DNA of 64,000 bases from Bacteroidales bacterium (lineage in GTDB: Bacteria; Bacteroidota; Bacteroidia; Bacteroidales; UBA1715): NCBI GenBank assembly GCA_024409235.1, contig JAKSUA010000007.1, forward strand, positions 37,103 to 101,102. Reading direction: 5' to 3'. The notes beneath the pieces were generated by a model. That model was given only the letters and a program-made list of their open reading frames with translations, ran no database searches and was not told the DNA's origin. Shown one piece after another: positions 45,112 through 53,352 of the stretch (positions within the stretch are counted from its first letter, which is position 1; each line of letters opens with the position of its first letter). The position numbers and the translations under genes are program-made.

Positions 45112-45816
45112 GTGCAACAGGTAGAATTACGAAACGGTGTAAAATTGTATCCTTTCTCTTCTTTTGAGGAGTTGGTTTCTTTTGTGTCTGATGAGAAAAA
45201 AATGCTAGTGGCTGTAAATGCTGAAAAAATATTACATGCGACAGAAGAAACAAAAGCTATTATCAATAATAATATTGGATATAGCGATGGTATAGGAGCA
45301 GTGATGGCTCTGAAAAAACATGGTTTTGTAAATGCGCAGAAATTACCAGGTTGTGAGCTTTGGTTGAAAATAATAGAAAGATTATATAAGCAAGGGAAAA
45401 CTTTTTATTTGGTTGGGAGTAAGCAAGAAGTTATAGAAAACACTGTAAGTAAATTGCAGAAGGAATATAACGGCGTGCAAATAGTTGGTTTTAGAAACGG
45501 ATATATACAAACTGACGATGAAAAACAACAATTGATTGCTGATATTGTTGCAAAGAAGCCTGATGTGGTTTTTGTTGCAATGGGATCTCCGAAACAGGAA
45601 TTGTTAATGCAGGAGATTTCTCAGCAGCATAAGGCCGTTTTTCAGGGATTAGGAGGTAGTTTTGATGTATATACAGGAAATGTGAAACGTGCACCAGAAT
45701 GGTGGGTAAAACACAATTTAGAATTTGCATATAGATTAATTAAACAACCAACACGAATAAAAAGACAAATTCATTTAGTGAAGTTTTGGTGGAAGGTGAA
45801 GGTTGGAAGAATCTAG
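45112..45816 (+). CDS. WecG/TagA/CpsF-family glycosyltransferase, copy 1
   Basis: GT26 enzymes transfer ManNAc or ManNAcA onto GlcNAc-PP-undecaprenol at the inner face of the membrane. VNAEKI near residue 28, GYSDGIGAVMALKK with the likely catalytic Asp, PGCELW, and MGSPKQELLM near 160 are the family motifs. RAPEWWVKHNLEFAYRL leads into the basic C-terminal tail thought to contact the membrane. The start is GTG at 45112, with a TTG two bases upstream in another frame. With the dehydrogenase and epimerase it makes an ECA-like module for adding a ManNAc(A) residue to lipid-linked GlcNAc. No GlcNAc-1-phosphate transferase (WecA) is in the window. Confidence 0.88.
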   Translation: MQQVELRNGVKLYPFSSFEELVSFVSDEKKMLVAVNAEKILHATEETKAIINNNIGYSDGIGAVMALKKHGFVNAQKLPGCELWLKIIERLYKQGKTFYLVGSKQEVIENTVSKLQKEYNGVQIVGFRNGYIQTDDEKQQLIADIVAKKPDVVFVAMGSPKQELLMQEISQQHKAVFQGLGGSFDVYTGNVKRAPEWWVKHNLEFAYRLIKQPTRIKRQIHLVKFWWKVKVGRI

Positions 45817-45843
45817 GTGTTTTATATAGAAAATGTTCTAAAT

Positions 45844-45872
45844 TTATGTCTAAAACATAAGTTTTCTTTTTT
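45844..45872 (+). terminator. Weak hairpin between wecG-like and murA-like genes
   Basis: TTATGT and ACATAA form a 6-bp stem around CTAAA, followed by a T-rich stretch broken by C and G. It may be a weak terminator or attenuator inside the polysaccharide operon, in a 143-base gap where I see no clear TAnnTTTG promoter for the following gene. Confidence 0.35.
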
Positions 45873-45959
45873 GGGGGAATGTAATTGTAAATAAAAAATT
45901 GCTATATAACAGTGATTGAAAAAATCAAATATTGCTTAAAATAATTAATAGAATAAATA

Positions 45960-47213
45960 ATGCAAAATCAAGTTATAATAAATCCAGGAGAATTAAAAGG
46001 TGATGTCTTTATTACAGGTGCAAAGAATGCAGTATTAAGACATTTAGCTGCTAGCATTATAACAGATGGTTTTATACGAATAGATAATTATCCTGTTAAT
46101 ATGTTAGATGTGAAGTTGCATGAAGAAATGTTACGATGTTTGGGAAAAACTATTTCTTATGGACCAGGATATGTAATTATAGAAGGTAGTGTGTCCACCT
46201 CCGAACTTATTTGGGAAAAACGTTCTATTCGTAATACGTTGCTTATCTTGGGGGCGCTTTTGACGAAAACTGGGTATGGAAAAGTTCCTCTTCCTGGAGG
46301 TTGTGACTTGGGTGAACGCAAGTATGATATACATGTTGGTTTAATGGAAGCTATGGGAGCTAAAGTTTGGCAAGAGGGCAAATACCTATGCGCAAAAGTA
46401 GAAACGAAGCTTCATGGTTGTGAATACAAATTTCCTATACGATCAACAGGTGCAACGGAGAATGCTGTAATAATGGGATCGATAGCCGATGGTGTAACGA
46501 AAATTTGGAATCCGCATATCAGACCAGAGATTTTAGATTTAATTCAGCTACTTCGTGAAATGGGAGCGGATATTACGGTGAATGGACAGGAATCTATTGT
46601 GATAAAAGGACAGGAATTATTAAAAGCTGATATTAGTCATTTTGCTGTAGGAGATAGTTTACAGGCATTTACTTATTTAGTTGCAGGTGCAATAGCAGGA
46701 AAAGAACTTTTAATACACAATTTCCCTTTTGAAGATTTGGAAGTACCTTTGATCTATTTAAAGTTTTCAGGATTAAATTATTATCAAAACGGGAAAAGTC
46801 TTATTGTACGTAAATGTACGCCTTATCCTATTGAGATCAGTACCGGTTCGTATCCTGGAGTGAATTCGGATTTACAACCATTCTTTGCTGTATGGGGAGC
46901 TTTGTCACAAGGATGTTCATCTATAACAGACCTGCGTTATATTGGTAGGTATGGATATGCTGATGAATTTAAAAATATGGGGGTAAATAGTGAGGTGAAA
47001 AATGGAAGCTTAATTATAAAAGGAGGAAATGTTGTTAAAGGTGGTTCTACAGTTACTGCATTAGATTTAAGGGCGGGAGCAGCGTGCCTTCTTATGGCTT
47101 TGATTGCAGATGGACCTACTATAATAAATGATTTTTGGATGGTCGAAAGGGGATATGATAATATAATAGAGACCTTACGTAGTCTAGGTGTATCAATTGA
47201 AATACTGTCTTAG
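45960..47213 (+). CDS. MurA paralogue (UDP-GlcNAc enolpyruvyl transferase) within the polysaccharide locus
   Basis: MurA adds enolpyruvate from PEP to O3 of UDP-GlcNAc. Key residues are retained: GAKNAVL (Lys/Asn pair near residue 22), SIRNTLL with the substrate-binding Arg, PGGCDLGERKYDIH with the catalytic cysteine at position 115, PGVNSDLQ with the general-base Asp, DLRAGAA, and ERGYDNI. TGATENAVI is also conserved. The N terminus and length (417) differ from the usual Bacteroidetes housekeeping MurA, so it is probably a dedicated paralogue. It lies between a WecG-like gene and a flippase, with an intact murB two genes downstream. Together they could make UDP-MurNAc or another lactyl-ether sugar for the glycan (inference). 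Confidence 0.85.
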   Translation: MQNQVIINPGELKGDVFITGAKNAVLRHLAASIITDGFIRIDNYPVNMLDVKLHEEMLRCLGKTISYGPGYVIIEGSVSTSELIWEKRSIRNTLLILGALLTKTGYGKVPLPGGCDLGERKYDIHVGLMEAMGAKVWQEGKYLCAKVETKLHGCEYKFPIRSTGATENAVIMGSIADGVTKIWNPHIRPEILDLIQLLREMGADITVNGQESIVIKGQELLKADISHFAVGDSLQAFTYLVAGAIAGKELLIHNFPFEDLEVPLIYLKFSGLNYYQNGKSLIVRKCTPYPIEISTGSYPGVNSDLQPFFAVWGALSQGCSSITDLRYIGRYGYADEFKNMGVNSEVKNGSLIIKGGNVVKGGSTVTALDLRAGAACLLMALIADGPTIINDFWMVERGYDNIIETLRSLGVSIEILS

Positions 47214-47233
47214 ATAGAACTAAACAAGGTTGG

Positions 47234-48751
47234 GTGGAAGAAAAAAGAATTTTTAAGAATACGTTGTTTCTTTATTTACGCATGGTGTTAATCATGTGCG
47301 TAAGTTTGTATTCTGTAAGAATAGTTCTTTCTGCATTGGGTGAAGAAGATTATGGTATCAATAATGTTGTAGGCGGTGTTGTTGCAATGTTTACCTTCTT
47401 AACAAACACCTTGTCATCGGCATCACAACGCTTTTTTGCATTTGAGTTGGGAAGAAACAATTTAACAAGGTTAAATCAGTATTTTAATGCGACTTTAGTT
47501 TGTTATATTGTATTGTCTGTTCTAATACTTGGGATTTCTGAAACACTTGGATTGTGGTTCGTAAAAGAAAAACTTACGATACCAGACTGTCGGAAATCTG
47601 CCGCTCTTTTTATCTTTCAGTTTGCTGTATTTACCTTTATTGTCAAATTATATGTTGTCTCTTATTTGTCTGTAATAATGGCAAGAGAGCAAATGAAAAT
47701 ATATGCGATAGTTAGTGTTTTAGAAGCAACAATGCAATTAGTGAGTGCGTTTGTAATACAATCTGTTGAGTTAGACAGATTAAAATTATATTCTGTATTA
47801 CTATTCTTATCTTCTTTATTACCATCAATATGTTATGTTTTTTATTCAGTAAAAAAATTTCCGGAAACCAAATTAAACATGAATTTTTCAAGGAAAATGT
47901 TGACAGAGTTGGTTAGTTATTGTGGTTGGAATTTGGTTGGTTCGCTTGCGGGTGTATTTCGTAGTCAAGGAATTAATATTCTATTGAATATTTTTTTTAC
48001 TCCTGTCGTAAATGCAGCAAGAGCAGTTGCCTTTCAAATAAATAATGCGATAAATCAACTTTCTACATGTTTCTTTAATGCTGTAAAGCCTCAAATCACA
48101 AAAAAATATGCTGTAGGTGATTCTCAAAACATGATGCTTCTAGTGTATAAATCATCTTGTTTGAGTTTTTTTTTACTGTGGTTTTTTTCTTTGCCATTAT
48201 TGTTAGAAATACCATTTGTGTTGAGTGTATGGTTAGTTGATGTTCCGGAATATACGATTTTATTTGTTCGATTAGTTATAATAAATGCAATTGTAGATGG
48301 CTTAGCTCATCCTTTGATGTCTGCAATTCAAGCTACCGGTAATATAAAAAAGTATCAAATGATTACAGGAGGATTGTTGTTATTGAATCTTCCTGTATCA
48401 TATTTCTTTTTGAAACTGGGGTTTGCACCACAAGTAACAATGATTGTCTCTATAATTGTTTCTATAATTGCTCAATATGTAAGAATTGTTTTTATGAATA
48501 AACAGTTAAATATGAATGTTATAGATTATATAAGAAATGTTCTTGCGAAAATTTTGATAATGTCGATTCTTACGAGTACAATGTCAAGTGTATTACATAG
48601 CATTATTGTCGATGAGAAATTTCGATTTTGGGTAATTTTACTATTTTCATCAGTATTAAATATATTGGTATTCTGTTCTTTTGTGATAGAAAAAGAGGAT
48701 AGAATAGTTATCATTAAGTATTTAAAAAAAACAAAAAATGAAAATTTATAA
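47234..48751 (+). CDS. Wzx-type polysaccharide flippase, copy 1
   Basis: A 505-residue MATE/MOP-superfamily membrane protein with about 14 predicted hydrophobic segments. The opening LYLRMVLIMCVSLYSVRIVL and LGEEDYGINNVVGG are typical of Bacteroidetes O-unit translocases. It would move the lipid-linked repeat unit across the inner membrane. The start is GTG at 47234. The last 14 bases overlap the murB-like gene. A second flippase at 56175 is only distantly similar, so the locus may handle two substrates. Confidence 0.85.
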   Translation: MEEKRIFKNTLFLYLRMVLIMCVSLYSVRIVLSALGEEDYGINNVVGGVVAMFTFLTNTLSSASQRFFAFELGRNNLTRLNQYFNATLVCYIVLSVLILGISETLGLWFVKEKLTIPDCRKSAALFIFQFAVFTFIVKLYVVSYLSVIMAREQMKIYAIVSVLEATMQLVSAFVIQSVELDRLKLYSVLLFLSSLLPSICYVFYSVKKFPETKLNMNFSRKMLTELVSYCGWNLVGSLAGVFRSQGINILLNIFFTPVVNAARAVAFQINNAINQLSTCFFNAVKPQITKKYAVGDSQNMMLLVYKSSCLSFFLLWFFSLPLLLEIPFVLSVWLVDVPEYTILFVRLVIINAIVDGLAHPLMSAIQATGNIKKYQMITGGLLLLNLPVSYFFLKLGFAPQVTMIVSIIVSIIAQYVRIVFMNKQLNMNVIDYIRNVLAKILIMSILTSTMSSVLHSIIVDEKFRFWVILLFSSVLNILVFCSFVIEKEDRIVIIKYLKKTKNENL

Positions 48752-49589
48752 GAATTTTGATTTAACAAATTATAATTCATATCATTTACATTCGGTTGCA
48801 GAAAATGTTTTTTTCCCTGAGACGATAGAAGATTTTGAAGAAATAATAGGAATGCAGAATTTGAACGTAATTGGTGGGGGGTGCAATATTATTTTTTCTA
48901 AAGAAAAATACGAAAAAGAGAATTTTATTTTTGTTAGGGAAAATTTCTCGGGTATCGAGAAAATATCAGCAAATACGTTAAGAGTCAAGTCTGGAACTGA
49001 TTTAAAGGATTTAAGTGTGTTTGCGATGGACAACTCTTTGAGTGGAATGGAGTTTTATTATGATATTCCAGGAACAGTTGGTGGGGCAACAATAATGAAT
49101 GCTGGTTGTCAGGGGGTTTCTTTTAGTGATTTTATTTTAACTATAACATATTTTGATGTAAAAGAAAACGTAATTTTGAAAATTACTAAAGACGAGGCTG
49201 CTTTTGGTTATAGAAAAAATATTTTTTCTAATAAGAATGTCTTTATTTTAGAGGTGGAACTTAAATTGTCTGAGGGACGTATGGATGAAATACGGACTCT
49301 TATGGAAAAAAACAAAGAGATTAGATGGAATAAACAACCTCGAGAGTTTCCTAATGCTGGAAGTGTTTTTAAACGACCTGATGGTTTTTTTGTTGGACCT
49401 ATGATTACGGAAGTTGGATTAAAAGGAAAAAAATGTGGTGGAGCTATGATTTCCGATAAGCATGCTGGTTTTATTATTAATGTTGATAATGCAACGGCAA
49501 GTGATATCATGAACTTAATACAAGAATGTCAGGAAAAAGTTAAGGAAAAATTTGGCGTGGATTTAAACTTGGAACAAAAAATTATATAG
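48738..49589 (+). CDS. MurB-type UDP-N-acetylenolpyruvylglucosamine reductase (type II)
   Basis: MurB reduces the enolpyruvyl ether made by MurA to the lactyl ether. The FAD-binding GGGCNIIFS is near residue 46. FYYDIPGTVGGATIMNAG is near 110. FGYRKNIF with the catalytic Arg is near 158, PNAGSVFKRP has the proton-donor Ser209, and the terminal LEQKII aligns Glu279 with the catalytic glutamate. At 283 residues it is the short type II form, whereas the housekeeping MurB usual in Bacteroidetes is, to my knowledge, the longer type I. It overlaps the flippase by 14 bases and the next transferase by 1. It is therefore part of the polysaccharide operon and probably acquired. Confidence 0.85.
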   Translation: MKIYKNFDLTNYNSYHLHSVAENVFFPETIEDFEEIIGMQNLNVIGGGCNIIFSKEKYEKENFIFVRENFSGIEKISANTLRVKSGTDLKDLSVFAMDNSLSGMEFYYDIPGTVGGATIMNAGCQGVSFSDFILTITYFDVKENVILKITKDEAAFGYRKNIFSNKNVFILEVELKLSEGRMDEIRTLMEKNKEIRWNKQPREFPNAGSVFKRPDGFFVGPMITEVGLKGKKCGGAMISDKHAGFIINVDNATASDIMNLIQECQEKVKEKFGVDLNLEQKII

Positions 49590-50761
49590 TGAAGAAAATA
49601 TTATTCATAATTAGTACTTACCAGCCTGTAGGAGGACATTATTATAGTTTAGTTGAGACTGCTCGTGCGTTGTCTCAACAATATGATGTTCTAATTTTTA
49701 ATATAGGAGAAAATATCTCTCCTATTATTAAGAATGCTGGTATACCATATAGTTTCATATACTATAATAAAAAAAACTTCATTCAAGTTTCAAAATTTAT
49801 TTCTAACTATGTGACAAAATATGGAATTTCTATAATACATTGTTTTGATTCAAGTTCTTGTTTCGTTGCTTCGTATGCCATAAAAAATAATAAGAATGTT
49901 TTTTTTGCCCATACGAAATGTGGTGGACCAATTTATTCAAAAAGAAGACTTCCTTGTGTTAACAATTTGATTCTATTTAGTACAGAGGATCTTTTGTATT
50001 TCGAAAGGATGAATATAAAGAATAGTTTAAATATAAAGTGTGTTCCCAATAGAGTATATGATTTTGACTTAGATGAAAAAAGAATACAAGCTCTTGTTAA
50101 AAAATATAATTTAGAGAATAAACGTGTTGTTCTACGAATTGGTAGATTTTCTGAACAATATATGAAGGCAACAAAGCAAATAATAGAATTGGTGAATTTG
50201 TTGCATCATGAGGATGAAAGCTTTTCTTTATTGTTAATAGGAGCTGCAAAAGAAGATAGTTTAAGGACAGAAATAGAAGAATTTGCTGCAAAATATTCTT
50301 TTGTTCATATTGAGTGTTCTGATATTTTTACTGCAAATGCAAAAGAATTGATTGGTATAGCAGACATCGTTGTCGGAACAGGTCGTGGCTTTATGGAAGC
50401 TTGCAGTAAAAATAAAATAATGTTTGTTCCTAGCGATGCAAAAAAATATCCTGTCTTGGTATCAAACTCTAATTTTACAGACGCTTTCTTTTGTAATTTT
50501 TCACAACGATATAATGATGATGAACTTTGTGAGGATGGGAAACAATTATTGGATAAAATAAACTCGTATAAGGATAGTTCGAGAGTCTGGTTTGATGAAT
50601 ATTTTAATGCAGAGAGTATATTACCAAGATATACGGAGTTTTACAAGAACTTAAAACATACCCATGTGTCAATGTTTTATTTGATTAAGGCTTTTTTTGC
50701 TGAATACATATATTCAGTTGAGTGCATCGTTTTTTTATATAGAAAAATAAAACAAAAATGA
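49589..50761 (+). CDS. Glycosyltransferase, GT4-like
   Basis: A 390-residue GT-B protein. STYQPVGGHYYSLVETARAL at residues 9-28 is the N-terminal acceptor-domain loop. KRVVLRIGRFSEQYMKATKQ near 178 starts the donor domain, and ADIVVGTGRGFMEACS near 260 occupies the position of the E-x7-E region in a variant form. A hydrophobic or amphipathic end (SMFYLIKAFFAEYIYSVE) suggests membrane association. The GTG start overlaps the murB stop by one base, and the end overlaps the polymerase in an ATGA. Donor and linkage are unknown. Confidence 0.75.
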   Translation: MKKILFIISTYQPVGGHYYSLVETARALSQQYDVLIFNIGENISPIIKNAGIPYSFIYYNKKNFIQVSKFISNYVTKYGISIIHCFDSSSCFVASYAIKNNKNVFFAHTKCGGPIYSKRRLPCVNNLILFSTEDLLYFERMNIKNSLNIKCVPNRVYDFDLDEKRIQALVKKYNLENKRVVLRIGRFSEQYMKATKQIIELVNLLHHEDESFSLLLIGAAKEDSLRTEIEEFAAKYSFVHIECSDIFTANAKELIGIADIVVGTGRGFMEACSKNKIMFVPSDAKKYPVLVSNSNFTDAFFCNFSQRYNDDELCEDGKQLLDKINSYKDSSRVWFDEYFNAESILPRYTEFYKNLKHTHVSMFYLIKAFFAEYIYSVECIVFLYRKIKQK

Positions 50762-51987
50762 ATGTGACATCTATTGCACGATATTTTGTATTATTCGTGT
50801 TGTTTGTATTTGTACATTATTGTGAGGGGTTGCCTTCGTTTGGAGGTGTTTCCTTTGCTCAATTATGGAAATTACCAATACTCTTTTATTTTATATTCTG
50901 CTTGTATAAATATGATAGAAAATGGTTCCGTTTTGAAAAGGTGTCATATTTGTATTCTTTTGAAAATTTCTTTTGCCCGTATGTGATTGAAAAACCATTT
51001 ACTATTCTAATACACGCATCGAAACAACTGCCTTTAGTGCTGGTTTTTAATTTTTTTTTAATTAAATTTAAGAATAACAAAGCTGTGTTGGAAAAAATAT
51101 TATATACAATACCTCAGTATATTGCTTTAACATCGTTGCTTGTCTTATTGGGTGTAGTTACACCTTTAAAGGATTTTAAATCTGCTGATGTATATATAGA
51201 AAATATGTATTATTATGCAGGCTTATTTGGAGCTGTACATGGCTCGTCTTCTTATTTTGGGCTTTCAGCAATCATTTTACTGTTTGGTTTTAGACAAAAA
51301 AGATTTGTTACAAAAGGGCAAAAAATTTATAATATAATTCTAATCGGAATATTGCTTGTATCATTATATAAGACATATGTACGGACGGGATGGCTGATGT
51401 TTGCAGTTGGTTTTTTTATGTTGGTGTGGGATAGACAATATGTGAATCTGAAAAATTTGTATAAGTATATATTCTTATTTGCTATGCTAATTCTAGGCTT
51501 TCAAATTCTTTATTCTAATAGCGCAGAATTACAGGCAAGATTTTCTGAAAAATCAAGGTATAGCAAGGACTCTTCTGTTAATGTTGATGGTTCTGGACGT
51601 TTTACGTTCTGGAAAGTATCTGTTGAAAATTATCCGAAGAATAATTTCTATAAATTACTCTTTGGTAAAGGAGAAGATGAAGTTAAGGCAGATATAGAAA
51701 AAGTAACAGGTATGCGAGTTTTTTCACATAATCATTATGTAGATAATTTGGCTCAATATGGAATGTTGGGTTTTGTCCTCTATATCATATATGATATAGC
51801 AATTTTCTTTTTTATTAAGAAAAAAGGAAAGGGATCTCCTTATCAGAGATTATCATATACTTGTTTTGTGATGTATGTGATTTTCTGCTTTTTTCAAACT
51901 GATATGTATTTTTGGTTTGCTGTTCTATTTGCTGCATCTTTAGTTTTAATGTATTTGTCCTCAACTGAGGCCGTTGTAGAAGAATAA
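50758..51987 (+). CDS. Wzy/O-antigen ligase-family membrane polymerase
   Basis: A 409-residue polytopic protein with about 10-11 hydrophobic segments. The polymerase/ligase family is indicated by a large loop near residues 255-330 containing DGSGRFTFWKVSVENYP and LLFGKGEDEV. HNHYVDNLAQYGMLGFVLYI follows, the conserved His-rich entry into the next membrane segment. It likely polymerises flipped repeat units in the periplasm. It is the only such protein in the locus, although there are two flippases. It overlaps the preceding transferase by 4 bases. Confidence 0.78.
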   Translation: MNVTSIARYFVLFVLFVFVHYCEGLPSFGGVSFAQLWKLPILFYFIFCLYKYDRKWFRFEKVSYLYSFENFFCPYVIEKPFTILIHASKQLPLVLVFNFFLIKFKNNKAVLEKILYTIPQYIALTSLLVLLGVVTPLKDFKSADVYIENMYYYAGLFGAVHGSSSYFGLSAIILLFGFRQKRFVTKGQKIYNIILIGILLVSLYKTYVRTGWLMFAVGFFMLVWDRQYVNLKNLYKYIFLFAMLILGFQILYSNSAELQARFSEKSRYSKDSSVNVDGSGRFTFWKVSVENYPKNNFYKLLFGKGEDEVKADIEKVTGMRVFSHNHYVDNLAQYGMLGFVLYIIYDIAIFFFIKKKGKGSPYQRLSYTCFVMYVIFCFFQTDMYFWFAVLFAASLVLMYLSSTEAVVEE

Positions 51988-52005
51988 CTTTTGAAATTAA
52001 AATAA

Positions 52006-53058
52006 ATGAAGGCTGATAATATTCTTACTGTTGGAGTTGAATGTGAAACACCTCGTGGAGGTATTGCTTCGGTGGAGCATTCTTATTCTTTATTTTTTAC
52101 ACCATGGAAACAGGTTGTGACAAGTAAGGATTGTGGACGTTTAAAAAACTTATTGGTACTGTTAAAAGCACTTTTGCGATTCGAATTTCTAATGTGGACT
52201 GATAGGAAAATTCAAATAGTTCATATACATGCAGCTTGTTATTTAAGTTTTTGGAGAAAAAGTATTTTTATTTATTTAGGTAAATTTCATGGGAAAAAGG
52301 TTGTATATCATTGTCATGGGGCTGAGTTTAAAAGTTTTGCTCTTAAAAACAAAATTTGGGTACAAATGATATTAAACAGATGTGATAGCATTATTGCTTT
52401 GTCTTCTGCTTGGAAAGAATGGTTTGAACATTCTTTGGGATGTAAAAATGTGGTCGTTGTGAAAAATATAATAGAACAGCCTCAACGAAAAGATAAAATA
52501 TTCGAAAATTCGCCGGTGTTTAGGTTGTTGTTTTTAGGTTTACTCGGTAAGAGAAAAGGCATTTTTGATTTATTGGATGTTATTGCTGAAAATAAGGATT
52601 TGTATCAGGGAAGATTGGAGCTTTTGTTTGGAGGAAATGGTGAAGTAGAACAAGTAGAAAAAATAATTCAACAGTATGAAATTCAGTCTATTGCAAAATA
52701 TCAGGGTTGGGTAAGTGGCGATAAAAAAATAGAGTTGCTTAATCAAGCTGATGCTTTAATACTTCCAAGTTATGCGGAAGGACTTCCTATTTGCATTTTA
52801 GAGGCAATGGCTTACAAATTGCCGATAATATCAACGAATGTAGGCGGAATACCAGAAATTGTTATTAATGAGAGGAACGGCTTCTTATTTAATCCTGGGG
52901 ATAAGAAAGCTATGAAAAAATCAATTGATATTTTGATGAACAATAAAGATTTATCAAAACAAATGGGAGAAATGAGTTCCAATATGATAATAGAACATTT
53001 GCCGGAAAATGTCGAAAGACAGTTGTCTGTTTTTTATAATTCTTTGTTGGAGTGTTAA
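52006..53058 (+). CDS. GT4-family glycosyltransferase
   Basis: A 350-residue GT-B enzyme. ETPRGGIASVEHSYSLFF near residue 14 is the acceptor loop. VVYHCHGAEFKSFA near 99 and FRLLFLGLLGKRKGIFDLLD near 171 are typical. AEGLPICILEAMA near 258 has the E-x7-E motif, followed by GGIPEIV. It is the last gene of the first polysaccharide transcript. A 294-base gap with a new promoter follows. Sugar specificity cannot be read from the sequence. Confidence 0.85.
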   Translation: MKADNILTVGVECETPRGGIASVEHSYSLFFTPWKQVVTSKDCGRLKNLLVLLKALLRFEFLMWTDRKIQIVHIHAACYLSFWRKSIFIYLGKFHGKKVVYHCHGAEFKSFALKNKIWVQMILNRCDSIIALSSAWKEWFEHSLGCKNVVVVKNIIEQPQRKDKIFENSPVFRLLFLGLLGKRKGIFDLLDVIAENKDLYQGRLELLFGGNGEVEQVEKIIQQYEIQSIAKYQGWVSGDKKIELLNQADALILPSYAEGLPICILEAMAYKLPIISTNVGGIPEIVINERNGFLFNPGDKKAMKKSIDILMNNKDLSKQMGEMSSNMIIEHLPENVERQLSVFYNSLLEC

Positions 53059-53352
53059 TTTTTCCTGAATCACTTATTTTTTATCTTGTAAGTGTGTTTA
53101 CTTGTTCTATTCTATATTGAATGAAGTGAACGATGATGCAATGTTTTTTTGTAATTTAAGCATTTTTAGATCTTTTGACTTTTGTTTACAAAAACTCAGT
53201 GTAAAAACCTACCATTTTTTCAGTTTCGCATTTTTGTAAAGCAAGCTTATTGTTGCCTGTAAATTAGCTAGTCGTAATAAATTTTGATTTTCTAATTTTA
53301 TTGTTTTTCTCTATATTTTTTTTAATTTTGGAAAAATCTCAATTAAAAGGGT
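53059..53352 (+). other. Non-coding gap between the two polysaccharide transcripts
   Basis: This 294-base AT-rich stretch has no convincing ORF on either strand. It contains a short imperfect hairpin (CACTTA to TAAGTG, near 53070-53095) that might end the upstream transcript weakly, and the promoter for the next operon at its 3' end. Confidence 0.5.
53301..53330 (+). promoter_or_regulatory. Bacteroidetes promoter (TTG-N19-TAATTTTG) for the T9SS-cargo/wecG operon
   Basis: TTG at 53301-53303 and TAATTTTG at 53323-53330 are separated by 19 bases, the expected -33/-7 spacing. The ATG follows 22 bases later. This is the best-formed promoter in the window. Confidence 0.7.

Noticed and set aside
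45817..45959. Possible small RNA between the wecG-like and murA-like genes
   Set aside because: Only a weak 6-bp hairpin is present and no promoter consensus is visible, so a weak terminator or attenuator is the simpler reading.
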